Shown here: positions 17,605 through 26,556 of the stretch, one piece after another
Layout of the letters: every line of letters begins with the position of its first letter
How positions within the stretch are numbered: position 1 is the first letter of the stretch
Assembly (NCBI GenBank): GCA_900290255.1
Contig: OMOD01000101.1
Location: forward strand, 48,548-110,530
Direction: 5' to 3'
Length of the DNA stretch: 61,983 nucleotides
Origin: Candidatus Sulfotelmatobacter kueseliae
GTDB lineage: Bacteria > Acidobacteriota > Terriglobia > Terriglobales > Acidobacteriaceae
Translations under genes and position numbers: made by a program
The notes under the pieces: model-generated
Seen by the model: the letters and a program-made list of their open reading frames with translations, nothing else
Databases searched by the model: none
What the model was told of the DNA's origin: nothing

Positions 17605-17946
17605 GATTCGTACCTCCTGCTGACACGGCAAATTGCGGTTGTAATAGCGTGGGTGAGAGCTGGCAACGCAAGTGTATCACTGCGAGTCCTGTAACAACTC
17701 CGAGGAGGCCCCATTTTGCGCTGTCGCGGTCCCCGTTGGCGGATTCTACCGCTGCCCAACTGCGCCTATAACCGCCAGCAGTACGAAGACAAGGGTCCCG
17801 GTTGTGATTCGTGCGCTTGACACTGGTGCAACTCTCTGCTGTAGTGTCGGCCAGCGCGTGATTTGAATTCAAGCGGCAACGCGCCTTGGAAAGCAAACTG
17901 AGGTTGCTTTGGAGTCGCCTAACTTTGCGGCTCCGCTGCAAGTGCC
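17605..17946. other. Divergent intergenic region between AsmA and LacI genes
   Basis: The 342 bp contain no credible gene. They hold the AsmA ribosome site at the left and the predicted LacI-gene promoter at 17817-17845. Nothing else is recognised. Confidence 0.5.
17817..17848 (+). promoter_or_regulatory. Predicted promoter with overlapping inverted repeat upstream of the LacI gene
   Basis: A perfect -35 TTGACA (17817-17822) and a -10-like TGTAGT (17840-17845) are exactly 17 bp apart. GACACT (17819-17824) and AGTGTC (17843-17848) form a perfect inverted repeat reaching over both hexamers, a possible operator. The leader to the ATG at 17947 would be about 95 nt. Confidence 0.5.
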
Positions 17947-18993
17947 ATGGTGACCATTCGTGATGTGGCGAAGCAAAGCGGTTTTTCTTCGACCACCGTG
18001 TCCATCGTGCTCAACAACGCACCCTTAGCCCGCTACATTCCCGCCGCCACCAAAAAGAAGATCGAACGTGCCGCGCAGAAGCTCGGCTACCGCCCCAACC
18101 AGTTTGCCCGCTCTCTTCGGAGCAAGCGCAGCCACACTGTCGGGGTCATGATCTTTGACATGACCGACCCTTACTGCACCCTGGTTCTGCGCGGCATCGA
18201 GAATACTCTCTACCAGGCCTCCTTTCTTCCCATCCTCACCGACGTGCACAACGAACGCAGCCGCTTCGAACGCTACCTCGAAATGCTCCTTGACCGCCGC
18301 ATCGAAGCCCTGATTGTCCTCGCCAACTGGCTCTTCCTCGATATCAACCTGCTCGGCGACCTGGAAAAAAGCAGCATCCCGACCGCCATGATCGGCTGCG
18401 AACTCGAGACTGACTCCATCAGTTCGGTCATCGTCGATAACGAGATCGGCGGCCGCATCGCCCTCGAACATCTTTATTCGCTCGGCCACCGCAAGATCGC
18501 ATTGATCCGCGGTCCCAAGGCACTCACTGACAGTCTGCCGCGCTGGCGCGGCATTCGGAAGTGCGCTCGCGCCTGCGGACTTGAACTCGACCCGCGGCTC
18601 ATTCTCGACTTGCCGGAATCGCGCGATCCCATGTCCAGTTTCGAAGCCGGCCAGAAACTCACCGAGGACCTCATCCGCCAGAAGCGTCCCTTCACCGCTC
18701 TGCTCGCTTTTGACGACCTGAGCGCATTCGGGGCCATCCGGGCGCTGAACAAGGCGGGCATCCGCGTGCCCGAGCAGTGCTCGGTGATCGGCTTCGACGA
18801 CGTTGCGCCGTCCGCCTTTTACACGCCCTCGCTGACCACCGTCCGCCAGCCCATGGAAGCGATGGGAGCCTCTGCCGTAGGCATCGTCGTGGATGGCATC
18901 AATGCCATGCTCGAAAAGCGCGATGTCAGTGCCACTCACCGCAAAGTGGCGCCGGAACTGGTGGTGCGGGAATCCACTCGCAGACTTCCTTAG
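17947..18993 (+). CDS. LacI-family transcriptional regulator
   Basis: The 348-residue protein begins with the LacI helix-turn-helix TIRDVAKQSGFSSTTVSIVL and a hinge region ending in LGYRPNQFARSLRSKRSHTVG. The periplasmic-binding-protein-like effector domain follows, with VMIFDMTDPYCTLVLRGIE, HLYSLGHRKIALIRGP, TALLAFDDLSAFGAIRALNK and CSVIGFDDVAPSAFYTPSLT. Its family represses sugar-use genes and is released by a sugar or sugar phosphate. The next gene is a TonB-dependent receptor whose promoter region has a LacI-type pseudo-palindrome. That makes the receptor the likely target. The inducer is unknown. Confidence 0.96.
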   Translation: MVTIRDVAKQSGFSSTTVSIVLNNAPLARYIPAATKKKIERAAQKLGYRPNQFARSLRSKRSHTVGVMIFDMTDPYCTLVLRGIENTLYQASFLPILTDVHNERSRFERYLEMLLDRRIEALIVLANWLFLDINLLGDLEKSSIPTAMIGCELETDSISSVIVDNEIGGRIALEHLYSLGHRKIALIRGPKALTDSLPRWRGIRKCARACGLELDPRLILDLPESRDPMSSFEAGQKLTEDLIRQKRPFTALLAFDDLSAFGAIRALNKAGIRVPEQCSVIGFDDVAPSAFYTPSLTTVRQPMEAMGASAVGIVVDGINAMLEKRDVSATHRKVAPELVVRESTRRLP

Positions 18994-19051
18994 CGAGACC
19001 CTAGTTAACTTGCTGAGCCTGATCTGGCACGACCAGGGGCGCAGTTTCTTC

Positions 19052-19097
19052 TTGACAGTGGCAAGTCCAAAAAAGCACTATTGATACGTTTTAATAG
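19052..19097 (+). promoter_or_regulatory. Predicted promoter and LacI-type operator of the TonB receptor gene
   Basis: A perfect -35 TTGACA lies at 19052-19057. With 18-bp spacing a weak -10 (CACTAT) falls at 19076-19081. Overlapping it, CTATTGATA-CG-TTTTAATAG (19078-19097) is a 20-bp pseudo-palindrome with the central CG step usual for LacI-family operators; seven of nine positions per half match. Binding there would block initiation. The leader before the ATG at 19229 is about 140 nt. Confidence 0.5.
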
Positions 19098-19228
19098 CCC
19101 GTCTTGGGTCTCAATCCACCGGGTTACCTGTCTGTTTGGAAAACGATACGCTGGGCCATGAGGCTCGGAAACGGGCAGAGGCGACTGAACGCGCGGAGCA
19201 CGTCCGCGCCTAACGGGAGAGCGCAATC

Positions 19229-22200
19229 ATGAATAGTGACAATGCATTTGGCAAGAAAGTGTGGAGTTTTCTTTCGGTTTGTATTCTTCTCCTCGGCGCG
19301 GGTTCTGTCGCGCTTGGCCAGGCAGGCCGGGGCAGCATCAGCGGCCTGGTCACCGATCCAGCCGGAGCGGTCGTTCCCGGATCCCGGATAGTCCTGCTGA
19401 ACAAGGCAACCGGCGTGACCCAGCACACCGTCACCAGCGGCGGGGGACTCTACACCTTCATCTCGCTCAATCCCGGCGTCTATCAGGTGACCGCCAGCCA
19501 GACCGGCTTCAAGAGCGTTGCCCAGGAGAAAGTCACGGTCAACGTCGATGAAGTCACCCAGGTCAACATTACCCTGGAGGTCGGCGCTGCCACCGAGACG
19601 GTCACCGTCACCGAAGGGGTCACGTTGGTCGAGCCCACCAACTCTACTGTTGGCTCCCTTATCGGATCTGAGACGATTGACCGCGTGCCTCTGGTATCGC
19701 GCAACGTTTACGACCTCATCCAGTTGAGCGCGGGCGTGAATGCGGTCAACGGTTCGCCCAACTCGAGCGACTCGATGCAGTCCGTTCAGAATATTTCAGT
19801 TGGACGCCCGGGCGTTGACGTCTCCGCCGACACGATCAATGGTTCGCTCGTGGGCTCGGTCTACTACATGCTCGACGGTGCCCCCATTGGAATCGCGGAA
19901 AACAATTCCGCCGCCATCATTCCCGCGATGAACATTCCCGAGGATGGCATTGATGAGGTTCGGGTCGAGACCCAGAATACGCCCGCGTCCTACCAGAGCG
20001 GCGGCGCGGGTGCCATCAGCTTGGTGAGTAAGTCCGGGACCAACAAGCTCCACGGCGACGTTTTCGGTGTCTTCCGGCCTAACGCCTTGTCCGCAAACGA
20101 CTATTTCAACAAGGACAGTGAAATAGCGAACGGACAAGCCAATACCCCACCCTCTTTCTATCGTTATCAGGAGGGCGGCGCGATCGGTGGAGCGATCAAA
20201 AAAGACAAGCTGTTTTTCTTCGGCGATTACGAGGATACGCAGCAGCAACAATTCGAAGGGCTCAAGACTTACAACGTCCCCACGAGTCTCGAAAGAACGG
20301 GCAATTTCTCGCAGATGGGGTTTACGATCTATGATCCGACGCAGCCCGACAACCCCGACGGCACGCGCCGGCCTTTTAAGGGCAACATCATCCTGAATCC
20401 CAATCCCATCGCCTTGCTCTTCTTGGCGAATATGCCCAAGTGCAACTACCCCAGCCCGTCCACCTGCGATCAGGCGACGACGGACCTCAACTCCGTTGGT
20501 TATAATTACGCCGTTCCCGGATTGGATCCGCTTCACGCGCACCGGTTCGACGTCCGCGTCGACTGGGCCAAAAGCGAGAAGCAGCGCATCTTCACTCGGT
20601 TTTCCTACGATAGGCTAGTCTTTTCTACCGCCAACGTCTTTCCCAGCCCAGGCTGGGACCCCGATTATGCCCTGAACACCACGAACGGCCGCAGCGCCCT
20701 GGTGGCTGATGACCTGACCCTTAACGCTTCTACCGTCCTGAACTTGCGCTACTCGTTTACCCGCCGCTACGAACACCAGGGAGGGCCGGCATCGTACTCG
20801 AGCACCGACATTACCAATCTAGGTACGGTGAACGGCACTCAGGTTGGTTTTCCCGCGGCGCTGGCCGCCCAGCAGGTAGCTAAACAGCTTCCGTTCATGC
20901 TTTTCGACGACTTCGGCGGCGGCGTCGGCGGAACGGCGGACTATAACAACTTTATCGATGCCAGCGAGAATAGCGACGCCAGCGCCACCATCACGAAAAT
21001 TCATGGCAAGCACGAAATCTCCACCGGCTTCGAATGGATGAAACGCTATTTCAACGTGGGCCAGCCTTACGCCCCAGCCGGCACCTACAGTTTTGGTTAT
21101 GGTGGTACCGATCAACAAACCTCACCCGCGTCGGGCAATCTAGTCGGCGGCAGCGATTACGCTTCTATGCTCATCGGCATGGGAGACAGCGGCGAGTTCG
21201 ACAGAGCCATCTTCCCCGCCGAATCCAACCCCTACTATGCGGCCTTTGTCGAGGATACCTACCACGCCACGCCGAAGTTGACCATCACTGCCGGTCTGCG
21301 CTGGGACATTTTCGGTGGGCGCAACGAGCGTTATAACCGCCAGGAATACTTCGAGCCCAACGCCACCAATACCGTGAACAACGTCTCCTACACCGGCGCG
21401 GAAGTTTACGTCAACAGCAGCAACCGCTCTCCCTTCAAGACCAATCTGCACGATTTTGGGCCTCGCCTGGCTTTTGCCTGGCAACCTGTCCAGCACTTCG
21501 TGGTGCGTGGCGGCGCAGGCTTCTACTACGGGCCCAGCACCGAGATGGTAGCCAGCGGCTCCCTCAACACCGATGGATTCTCTTCCAGCACGGGGCAGAA
21601 CACCACCTGCCAGAACGCAGATGGCAGCGGCAATTGGGCCTTTTACGGTACGTCTTCGTGTATCAACACGACGGGGAACCCCACACTGCCCGTCGGCGAC
21701 TTCACCGCGGCCTATTCTCTAAGCAATCCCTATCCCAATGGGCTTATCCCCATTTTCACTACAGCGCCCGCAGGCTTGGCGAATAATCTGGGGGTCAGCA
21801 TTAACACCGTGCAGCATGTCCAGCGCACGCCCACTACTTACAACTTCAACTTCGGCTTGGAATATGAACTCCCGCATCAGGTAGTCGTAAGTGCTGCGTA
21901 TGTTGGAAGCCGGGGACTTTTCATGCCTTTTAGCTCGGTTGATCAGAACATGCTCGACTTGGGCACAATTGCGAAAAATGGTGACTCGCTGTGCTTCGTA
22001 ACGAACCCGAGCTGCCAGTATGTGACCAACACTTGGGCCCCGATCCAACCTTCGACCAACGGTTGGTCCGGTTATGCAAAGGTGCCATTGTGGGTATCGC
22101 TGGAAAAGTATCCCCAATTCAATACTGGCGGTTTCGGCAGCGGCGTCGTCACCAACGGTTATCCCGCGGGGGACTCCGAGTACAGCTCGTTGCAAACCAA

Positions 22201-22942
22201 GGTGCAAAAGCGTCTGACTGGCCATTTCACCACGCTGGCTACTTTTACTTGGAGCAAGCTGATGACCGACGACGGAAATCCTCCCCTGGGTTTCGTGGGC
22301 AGTCACAATGGATCGGTGCAAGACTGGAGAAATCTGCGCTATGACCACGCCATCAGCCCGCAGGACGTCAAGTATTCATTTACCGGGCAGGTATCCTATG
22401 ACTTGCCGGTTGGCAAGGGCATGGCCGTCAACTTGAATGGAGTGTCCAATGCCATTCTGGGCGGCTGGACCGTGAACGGCATCCTCTATCTCAGCACGGG
22501 CGTGCCTATCCATTCACCCGGCTCGGGAGATCCGCTGACGCCCTTCAGTCAGCGCTCCGACATGGTTTGCAATCCCGCCCAGGGAGCCCCGCACACGGTC
22601 AATGACTGGTTCAACATCAATTGCTTCGTGCAGCCGGGAACCGATAACGGGGGCAATCCGAATCCTTATATTCCGGGAACTGCGCCGGACTATCTTGATA
22701 ACGTTCGCACCCGGGGAGCCCGAAACCTGGACCTCTCCGTCTATAAGACGTTCAAGTTCACCGAAACGAAGGCGCTGCGCTTCGATATCTCCGGCTACAA
22801 CATGACCAACTTCGCTCAGTATGGATACCCAAGCGTGAACAGCGTTGTGGGCGTGGCTAGCGAAGGTCAATCCTTCGGTGTGATTTCTGGCAACGTCAAC
22901 ACCCCGCGCCAGTTCCAGTTTGGAGCGCGGTTTACCTTCTAA
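19229..22942 (+). CDS. TonB-dependent receptor, Oar-like, with carboxypeptidase-regulatory-like domain
   Basis: This 1237-residue outer-membrane receptor starts with a signal peptide ending near ALGQ (residues 1-31). A carboxypeptidase-regulatory-like beta-sandwich follows (about 32-120; GSISGLVTDPAGAVVPGSRI and GLYTFISLNPGVYQVTAS). A plug domain occupies about 120-270, with VPLVSRNVYDLIQLSAGV and YMLDGAPIG. The rest is a large beta-barrel ending in the aromatic terminus FQFGARFTF, the outer-membrane assembly signal. This architecture is hugely expanded in Acidobacteriota and is thought to import oligosaccharides or other large nutrients using TonB energy. The LacI regulator upstream favours a carbohydrate substrate, but no glycoside hydrolase is adjacent. 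Confidence 0.95.
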   Translation: MNSDNAFGKKVWSFLSVCILLLGAGSVALGQAGRGSISGLVTDPAGAVVPGSRIVLLNKATGVTQHTVTSGGGLYTFISLNPGVYQVTASQTGFKSVAQEKVTVNVDEVTQVNITLEVGAATETVTVTEGVTLVEPTNSTVGSLIGSETIDRVPLVSRNVYDLIQLSAGVNAVNGSPNSSDSMQSVQNISVGRPGVDVSADTINGSLVGSVYYMLDGAPIGIAENNSAAIIPAMNIPEDGIDEVRVETQNTPASYQSGGAGAISLVSKSGTNKLHGDVFGVFRPNALSANDYFNKDSEIANGQANTPPSFYRYQEGGAIGGAIKKDKLFFFGDYEDTQQQQFEGLKTYNVPTSLERTGNFSQMGFTIYDPTQPDNPDGTRRPFKGNIILNPNPIALLFLANMPKCNYPSPSTCDQATTDLNSVGYNYAVPGLDPLHAHRFDVRVDWAKSEKQRIFTRFSYDRLVFSTANVFPSPGWDPDYALNTTNGRSALVADDLTLNASTVLNLRYSFTRRYEHQGGPASYSSTDITNLGTVNGTQVGFPAALAAQQVAKQLPFMLFDDFGGGVGGTADYNNFIDASENSDASATITKIHGKHEISTGFEWMKRYFNVGQPYAPAGTYSFGYGGTDQQTSPASGNLVGGSDYASMLIGMGDSGEFDRAIFPAESNPYYAAFVEDTYHATPKLTITAGLRWDIFGGRNERYNRQEYFEPNATNTVNNVSYTGAEVYVNSSNRSPFKTNLHDFGPRLAFAWQPVQHFVVRGGAGFYYGPSTEMVASGSLNTDGFSSSTGQNTTCQNADGSGNWAFYGTSSCINTTGNPTLPVGDFTAAYSLSNPYPNGLIPIFTTAPAGLANNLGVSINTVQHVQRTPTTYNFNFGLEYELPHQVVVSAAYVGSRGLFMPFSSVDQNMLDLGTIAKNGDSLCFVTNPSCQYVTNTWAPIQPSTNGWSGYAKVPLWVSLEKYPQFNTGGFGSGVVTNGYPAGDSEYSSLQTKVQKRLTGHFTTLATFTWSKLMTDDGNPPLGFVGSHNGSVQDWRNLRYDHAISPQDVKYSFTGQVSYDLPVGKGMAVNLNGVSNAILGGWTVNGILYLSTGVPIHSPGSGDPLTPFSQRSDMVCNPAQGAPHTVNDWFNINCFVQPGTDNGGNPNPYIPGTAPDYLDNVRTRGARNLDLSVYKTFKFTETKALRFDISGYNMTNFAQYGYPSVNSVVGVASEGQSFGVISGNVNTPRQFQFGARFTF

Positions 22943-22967
22943 ACGGAATTACAGCGATAAAAACAAG

Positions 22968-22995
22968 CCCGGCCTCGCAAGAGGCCGGGTTTTTT
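22968..22995 (+). terminator. Rho-independent terminator after the TonB receptor
   Basis: A perfect 9-bp stem CCCGGCCTC/GAGGCCGGG with loop GCAA is followed by six T. It lies 25 bp after the stop codon. Confidence 0.95.
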
Positions 22996-23323
22996 GTTTT
23001 GGGGTAATCCGTCCCGTAGGGATGACAGACAATAGCCCGCCAGTTCACTGGCGGGGCGCGGGCAAAAGAAATTCAACTGCGTCCTGTAGGGACGCGCCTG
23101 AAACCGGGCCCTTTGAACGCCGGGACGTCGCCAAGGCGGAGAGCATCGGCACCCTAGGCTCCGCCGAACGGCCGCTTGGGATCGGCTTTCAGCCGTGCCT
23201 ACGGCACGAGATCGAGCATGTGTATGTGTCCGACCCGCCGCTGAAGCGGCGGGCTACGATCCACGGTCCCTCCGGGACCGATCCGACAAGAGGCCTGACC
23301 TCATAGCTCCCCCTCGTATCTCC
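22996..23323. repeat. Cluster of five REP-like hairpins
   Basis: No gene is seen here. Perfect short stems occur at 23036-23055 (CCCGCCAG), 23079-23095 (GCGTCC), 23194-23208 (CGTGCC), 23234-23253 (CCCGCCGC) and 23265-23279 (GGTCCC). They are GC-rich, close together and between converging genes, like bacterial interspersed REP/BIME elements. Confidence 0.75.
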
Positions 23324-24523
23324 TCATCCGATGGGTGTTGTTTGGTGTGCCCCAATCGCTTGCAGCGCCTGTTCCAGGTCCTCGATCAGATCGTCCGCGC
23401 TCTCGATCCCGACCGACAGCCGCACCATCTGCTCGGTGACCCCCATTTTGGCCCGCTGTTCGGCCGAGATCATGGCGTGTGACGTCAGCACCGGGATCGA
23501 TACCAGCGACTCCACCCCGCCCAGGCTCGTGGCCAGCGTGAACAGCCGCATTGCCTCGCTCACGCGCCGGGCATCGTCGCCCGTACCCTCGACCTCAAAT
23601 GTGACCATGCCGCCGCCACCGCTCATCTGCTCGCGCGCAATGGCGTACTGCGGATAGCTCTTCAGAAACGGATAGTGCACGCGCCGTACCTTCTCATGTT
23701 GGCCCAAGAACTCTGCGACTCGGAGCGCGTTCTCATTCTGCCGCGCCACCCGCACCGCCAGCGTCTTCAGCCCGCGAATCAGCAGCCAGGCGGCATGCGG
23801 GTCCATGACGTTGCCCAGCGTGGTGCGCGTGTCGTTGATCGGTTCGATCAGTTCGCGCCGCCCGGCCACCACGCCGCAGGTCAAGTCGGCGTGCCCGCCC
23901 AGGTACTTCGTGCCCGAGTGCATGACCAGATCAATGCCATACTCCGCCGGACGCTGGTTGATGGGCGTGCCGAAGGTGCTGTCCAGCATGCTGATCAGCC
24001 CGTGCTGCTTGGCCAGGGCTGCGGTTCTTTTCAGATCCACAACGCGCAATGCCGGGTTGGTCGGCGACTCCAGATACAGCAGCTTCGTATTCGGACGAAT
24101 CGCCCGCGCGTGCTGCTGGTAGTCGGTCGTGTCAACGAAAGTTGTTTCGATCCCCAGCCTGGGCAGCCATTCGGAAAAGAACTTTGTCATTCCACCGTAA
24201 ATGTCGCGCTGCGCGACAATGTGATCCCCCGCCTTCAGGAGCGCCATGACGGTGGTCGTAATGGCGCCCATGCCGGACGCGAACGTCCGCGCCGCTTCCA
24301 TGCCTTCGAGCGCGGCGACTGTCTCCTCAGCGACGGTGTTTGTCGGATTTCCCCACCGTGTGTAATAGCGATCAGTCCCGGTTACCCGCTGCTGCTCGTC
24401 GTTGTCGGTGACTTCGAAGGTGGACGTCTGGTAGATGGGGGTGGAAACAGGACCGTTTTTTTTCTCCAGGTCCGCCGCGCCGTGTACCGCAGCAGTGTCC
24501 GGAGAGCGCTTGTTCCGTTTCAT
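23324..24523 (-). CDS. Trans-sulfuration family PLP enzyme (cystathionine gamma-synthase/lyase-like)
   Basis: The 399-residue protein belongs to the Cys/Met metabolism PLP family. The Schiff-base Lys is Lys206 in MHSGTKYLGGHADL. Asp181 (SMLDSTFGTP) should contact the pyridine nitrogen, Tyr54 and Arg56 (YYTRWGNPT) the phosphate from the neighbouring subunit, and Tyr109 the substrate region. Length is normal for the family. Sequence alone does not separate cystathionine gamma-synthase, cystathionine gamma-lyase, O-acetylhomoserine sulfhydrylase and methionine gamma-lyase. The presence of thrC and thrB next door fits a homoserine-branch role in methionine synthesis. It is transcribed away from thrC-thrB. 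Confidence 0.93.
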   Translation of the reverse strand: MKRNKRSPDTAAVHGAADLEKKNGPVSTPIYQTSTFEVTDNDEQQRVTGTDRYYTRWGNPTNTVAEETVAALEGMEAARTFASGMGAITTTVMALLKAGDHIVAQRDIYGGMTKFFSEWLPRLGIETTFVDTTDYQQHARAIRPNTKLLYLESPTNPALRVVDLKRTAALAKQHGLISMLDSTFGTPINQRPAEYGIDLVMHSGTKYLGGHADLTCGVVAGRRELIEPINDTRTTLGNVMDPHAAWLLIRGLKTLAVRVARQNENALRVAEFLGQHEKVRRVHYPFLKSYPQYAIAREQMSGGGGMVTFEVEGTGDDARRVSEAMRLFTLATSLGGVESLVSIPVLTSHAMISAEQRAKMGVTEQMVRLSVGIESADDLIEDLEQALQAIGAHQTTPIG

Positions 24524-24698
24524 GGTTACCTCGCTCGTTCCAGAGTAATTGCGCGGTTCGAGTCGGGCAAGCCAAATGGCCGCAGTTTATAATGCCCACT
24601 TCAGGCGAAATCACCGAGGGTCGGGTTCTGGAGCTGGCCCACACATATTTGCATGACACGGCTGTGAAGCTCTACGAAGGACGAGTGCACTGAGGCTT

Positions 24699-25160
24699 AT
24701 GGCCAAAAAGAAGACAAACCTGAAATCGAAAACCAAAACACGAAGACTTAAGCCGCCGTCCCGCGCAGGCCGCGCCGTGTGGAAACGCACTGCCAGCCCT
24801 GCCGCGCTGCAATACATCCCGTGGAGCAGCGTTCCGCTCGAGGAACTGAATCCGCTGCTGCAACGGCAGATGGTGTGGGGCCAGGAGATTATGCTGGCGC
24901 GGGTGCTACTAAAGAAGGGCTGCATCGTTCCCGAGCACAGCCATCACAACGAGCAACTGACGTACATCGTCGAAGGCGCACTCAAGTTTTGGATTGACGG
25001 CAGAGAAATCGTGGTTCGTGCGGGCGAAACGCTCTGCATTCCGTCAAACATGCCGCATAAAGCGGAGGCGCTTGCCGACACCGTTGACCTCGATGTGTTC
25101 TGCCCGCCTCGCTCCGACTGGATCAACAAGACTGACCAATACTTGCGGGAGAAGAAATAG
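24699..25160 (+). CDS. Cupin-domain protein in the thr operon
   Basis: The 153-residue protein has a Lys/Arg-rich first 30 residues and then one small cupin barrel. Metal ligands are visible in the first motif, PEHSHHNEQLTYIVEGAL (His-x-His and Glu), and a His in the second, IPSNMPHKAEAL. Its stop lies 8 bp before thrC and thrC ends 8 bp before thrB, so the three genes form one operon. Cupins of this size include isomerases, dioxygenases and ligand sensors. A role in amino-acid metabolism is suggested only by the operon. Confidence 0.88.
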   Translation: MAKKKTNLKSKTKTRRLKPPSRAGRAVWKRTASPAALQYIPWSSVPLEELNPLLQRQMVWGQEIMLARVLLKKGCIVPEHSHHNEQLTYIVEGALKFWIDGREIVVRAGETLCIPSNMPHKAEALADTVDLDVFCPPRSDWINKTDQYLREKK

Positions 25161-25168
25161 ACCGTTCC

Positions 25169-26548
25169 ATGCCTGCTTTCTCCAGTCCTGCGCCGGGCGT
25201 GCAGTCAGCCAACTTCCGCTTTCGCTGTATCGGTTGCGGCGACCTCAGCGACTCCACCAGCCAGGATTTTCGCTGCGCTCACTGCGGCGATCTGCTCGAA
25301 ATCACCTACCCGCAATGGAAGAAGGCCAAGCCCAACGCGGAGACTCTGAAAGCCGCATGGTCCGAACGCCGCCTCTCGCAAATCCCGGTTGATCTCAGCG
25401 GCGTCTGGCGCTTCCGCGACCTGCTCCCCGCGCTCGACCCTACACTCGACGAGGCGCAAATCATTACCCTGCGCGAAGGCAATACTCCGCTCTATGCACT
25501 TCCACAGTCTGCGCGGAGCGCAGGCGTATCCCACCTTTTCGCCAAGCATCAAGGCATGAATCCTACCGGTTCCTTCAAAGACTGCGGAATGACGGTCGCC
25601 GCCACGTTCGCGCTCCGCGCGGGATTTCGCTGGGTCGCGTGCGCTTCCACCGGCAACACTTCCGCTTCTATGGCCGCGTACGCGGCTCGCGGCGGCATGC
25701 GCAGTCTGGTTCTTGTTCCCGAAGGGAAAATATCCTGGAGCAAACTCTCCCAGGCGCTCGATTACGGCGCCGTCACCTGCCAGCTGCGCACCGATTTTGA
25801 CGGATGCCTTCGGCTGCTGCAGGAACTGGTGCGCCGCGCTCCCGTTCACCAGTTGAACTCAATCAATCCATTTCGGTTGGAAGGCCAGAAAACGCTGGCG
25901 CTCGAACTGCTCGAGCAACTCGACTGGAACCCTCCCGATCACATCATCGTTCCCGGCGGGAACCTTGGGAATAGTTCGGCCATCGGCAAGGCATTCGTCG
26001 AAATGCGCGAACTCGGCCTGATTTCGCGGCTGCCAAAGTTATCGGTCATTCAGGCGGAAGGGGCCAATGCCCTGGTGCGCACGCTGCGCGAAACCGGAGG
26101 CCAGCGCCTGGTCAGCGTTCAAGCCGAAACCCGCGCCACCGCGATCCGCATCGGCAATCCGGCCTCGTGGAAGAAGGCTGCACACGTTTTGGAAGCTACG
26201 GGCGGCGCGTGCGAGCAGGTGAGCGAAGTTGAAATTGCTCAAGCCAAGGCGGAAATCGGGGCGGAAGGCATCGGCTGCGAACCAGCGTCAGCCGTGACCC
26301 TGGCCGGGCTGAAGAAGTTGGTGAAGCAGAAGTTCGTGAAGCCGGATGAAAGTGTCGTCCTGGTTTTGACGGGAAATCTACTGAAAGATCCCGACTTCAC
26401 GATTGAGTTCCATCGCGGCGAATTGTTCAAAGGCTCGGCTGACGAAAACGCCAGTGCCGTGCTCGATCCGCTACGCCGTGCACCCATCGTTCTGGACGCG
26501 ACGCTGGATGCCGTGATTCGCACTCTGGAGCAAGCCGAGAAATCCTGA
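25169..26548 (+). CDS. thrC: Threonine synthase
   Basis: The 459-residue PLP enzyme converts O-phosphohomoserine to threonine, the last step of the pathway. An N-terminal zinc ribbon uses Cys20, Cys23, Cys36 and Cys39. The PLP Lys is Lys137 in NPTGSFKDCGMT, and the phosphate-binding glycine loop appears as VPGGNLGNSSAIGKA. CASTGNTSASMAAYAA is the family's substrate/PLP loop. The zinc-ribbon form is frequent among archaeal-type (class with PALP fold) threonine synthases. The direct neighbour thrB makes its substrate, which supports the specific call. Confidence 0.96.
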   Translation: MPAFSSPAPGVQSANFRFRCIGCGDLSDSTSQDFRCAHCGDLLEITYPQWKKAKPNAETLKAAWSERRLSQIPVDLSGVWRFRDLLPALDPTLDEAQIITLREGNTPLYALPQSARSAGVSHLFAKHQGMNPTGSFKDCGMTVAATFALRAGFRWVACASTGNTSASMAAYAARGGMRSLVLVPEGKISWSKLSQALDYGAVTCQLRTDFDGCLRLLQELVRRAPVHQLNSINPFRLEGQKTLALELLEQLDWNPPDHIIVPGGNLGNSSAIGKAFVEMRELGLISRLPKLSVIQAEGANALVRTLRETGGQRLVSVQAETRATAIRIGNPASWKKAAHVLEATGGACEQVSEVEIAQAKAEIGAEGIGCEPASAVTLAGLKKLVKQKFVKPDESVVLVLTGNLLKDPDFTIEFHRGELFKGSADENASAVLDPLRRAPIVLDATLDAVIRTLEQAEKS

Positions 26549-26556
26549 CCATCTCC

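Noticed and set aside
22996-23323. CRISPR array
   Set aside because: The hairpins differ in sequence and have no regular spacer length.
24525-24600. Possible tRNA T-arm (GGTTCGAGTC)
   Set aside because: No acceptor, D or anticodon stem can be built around it.
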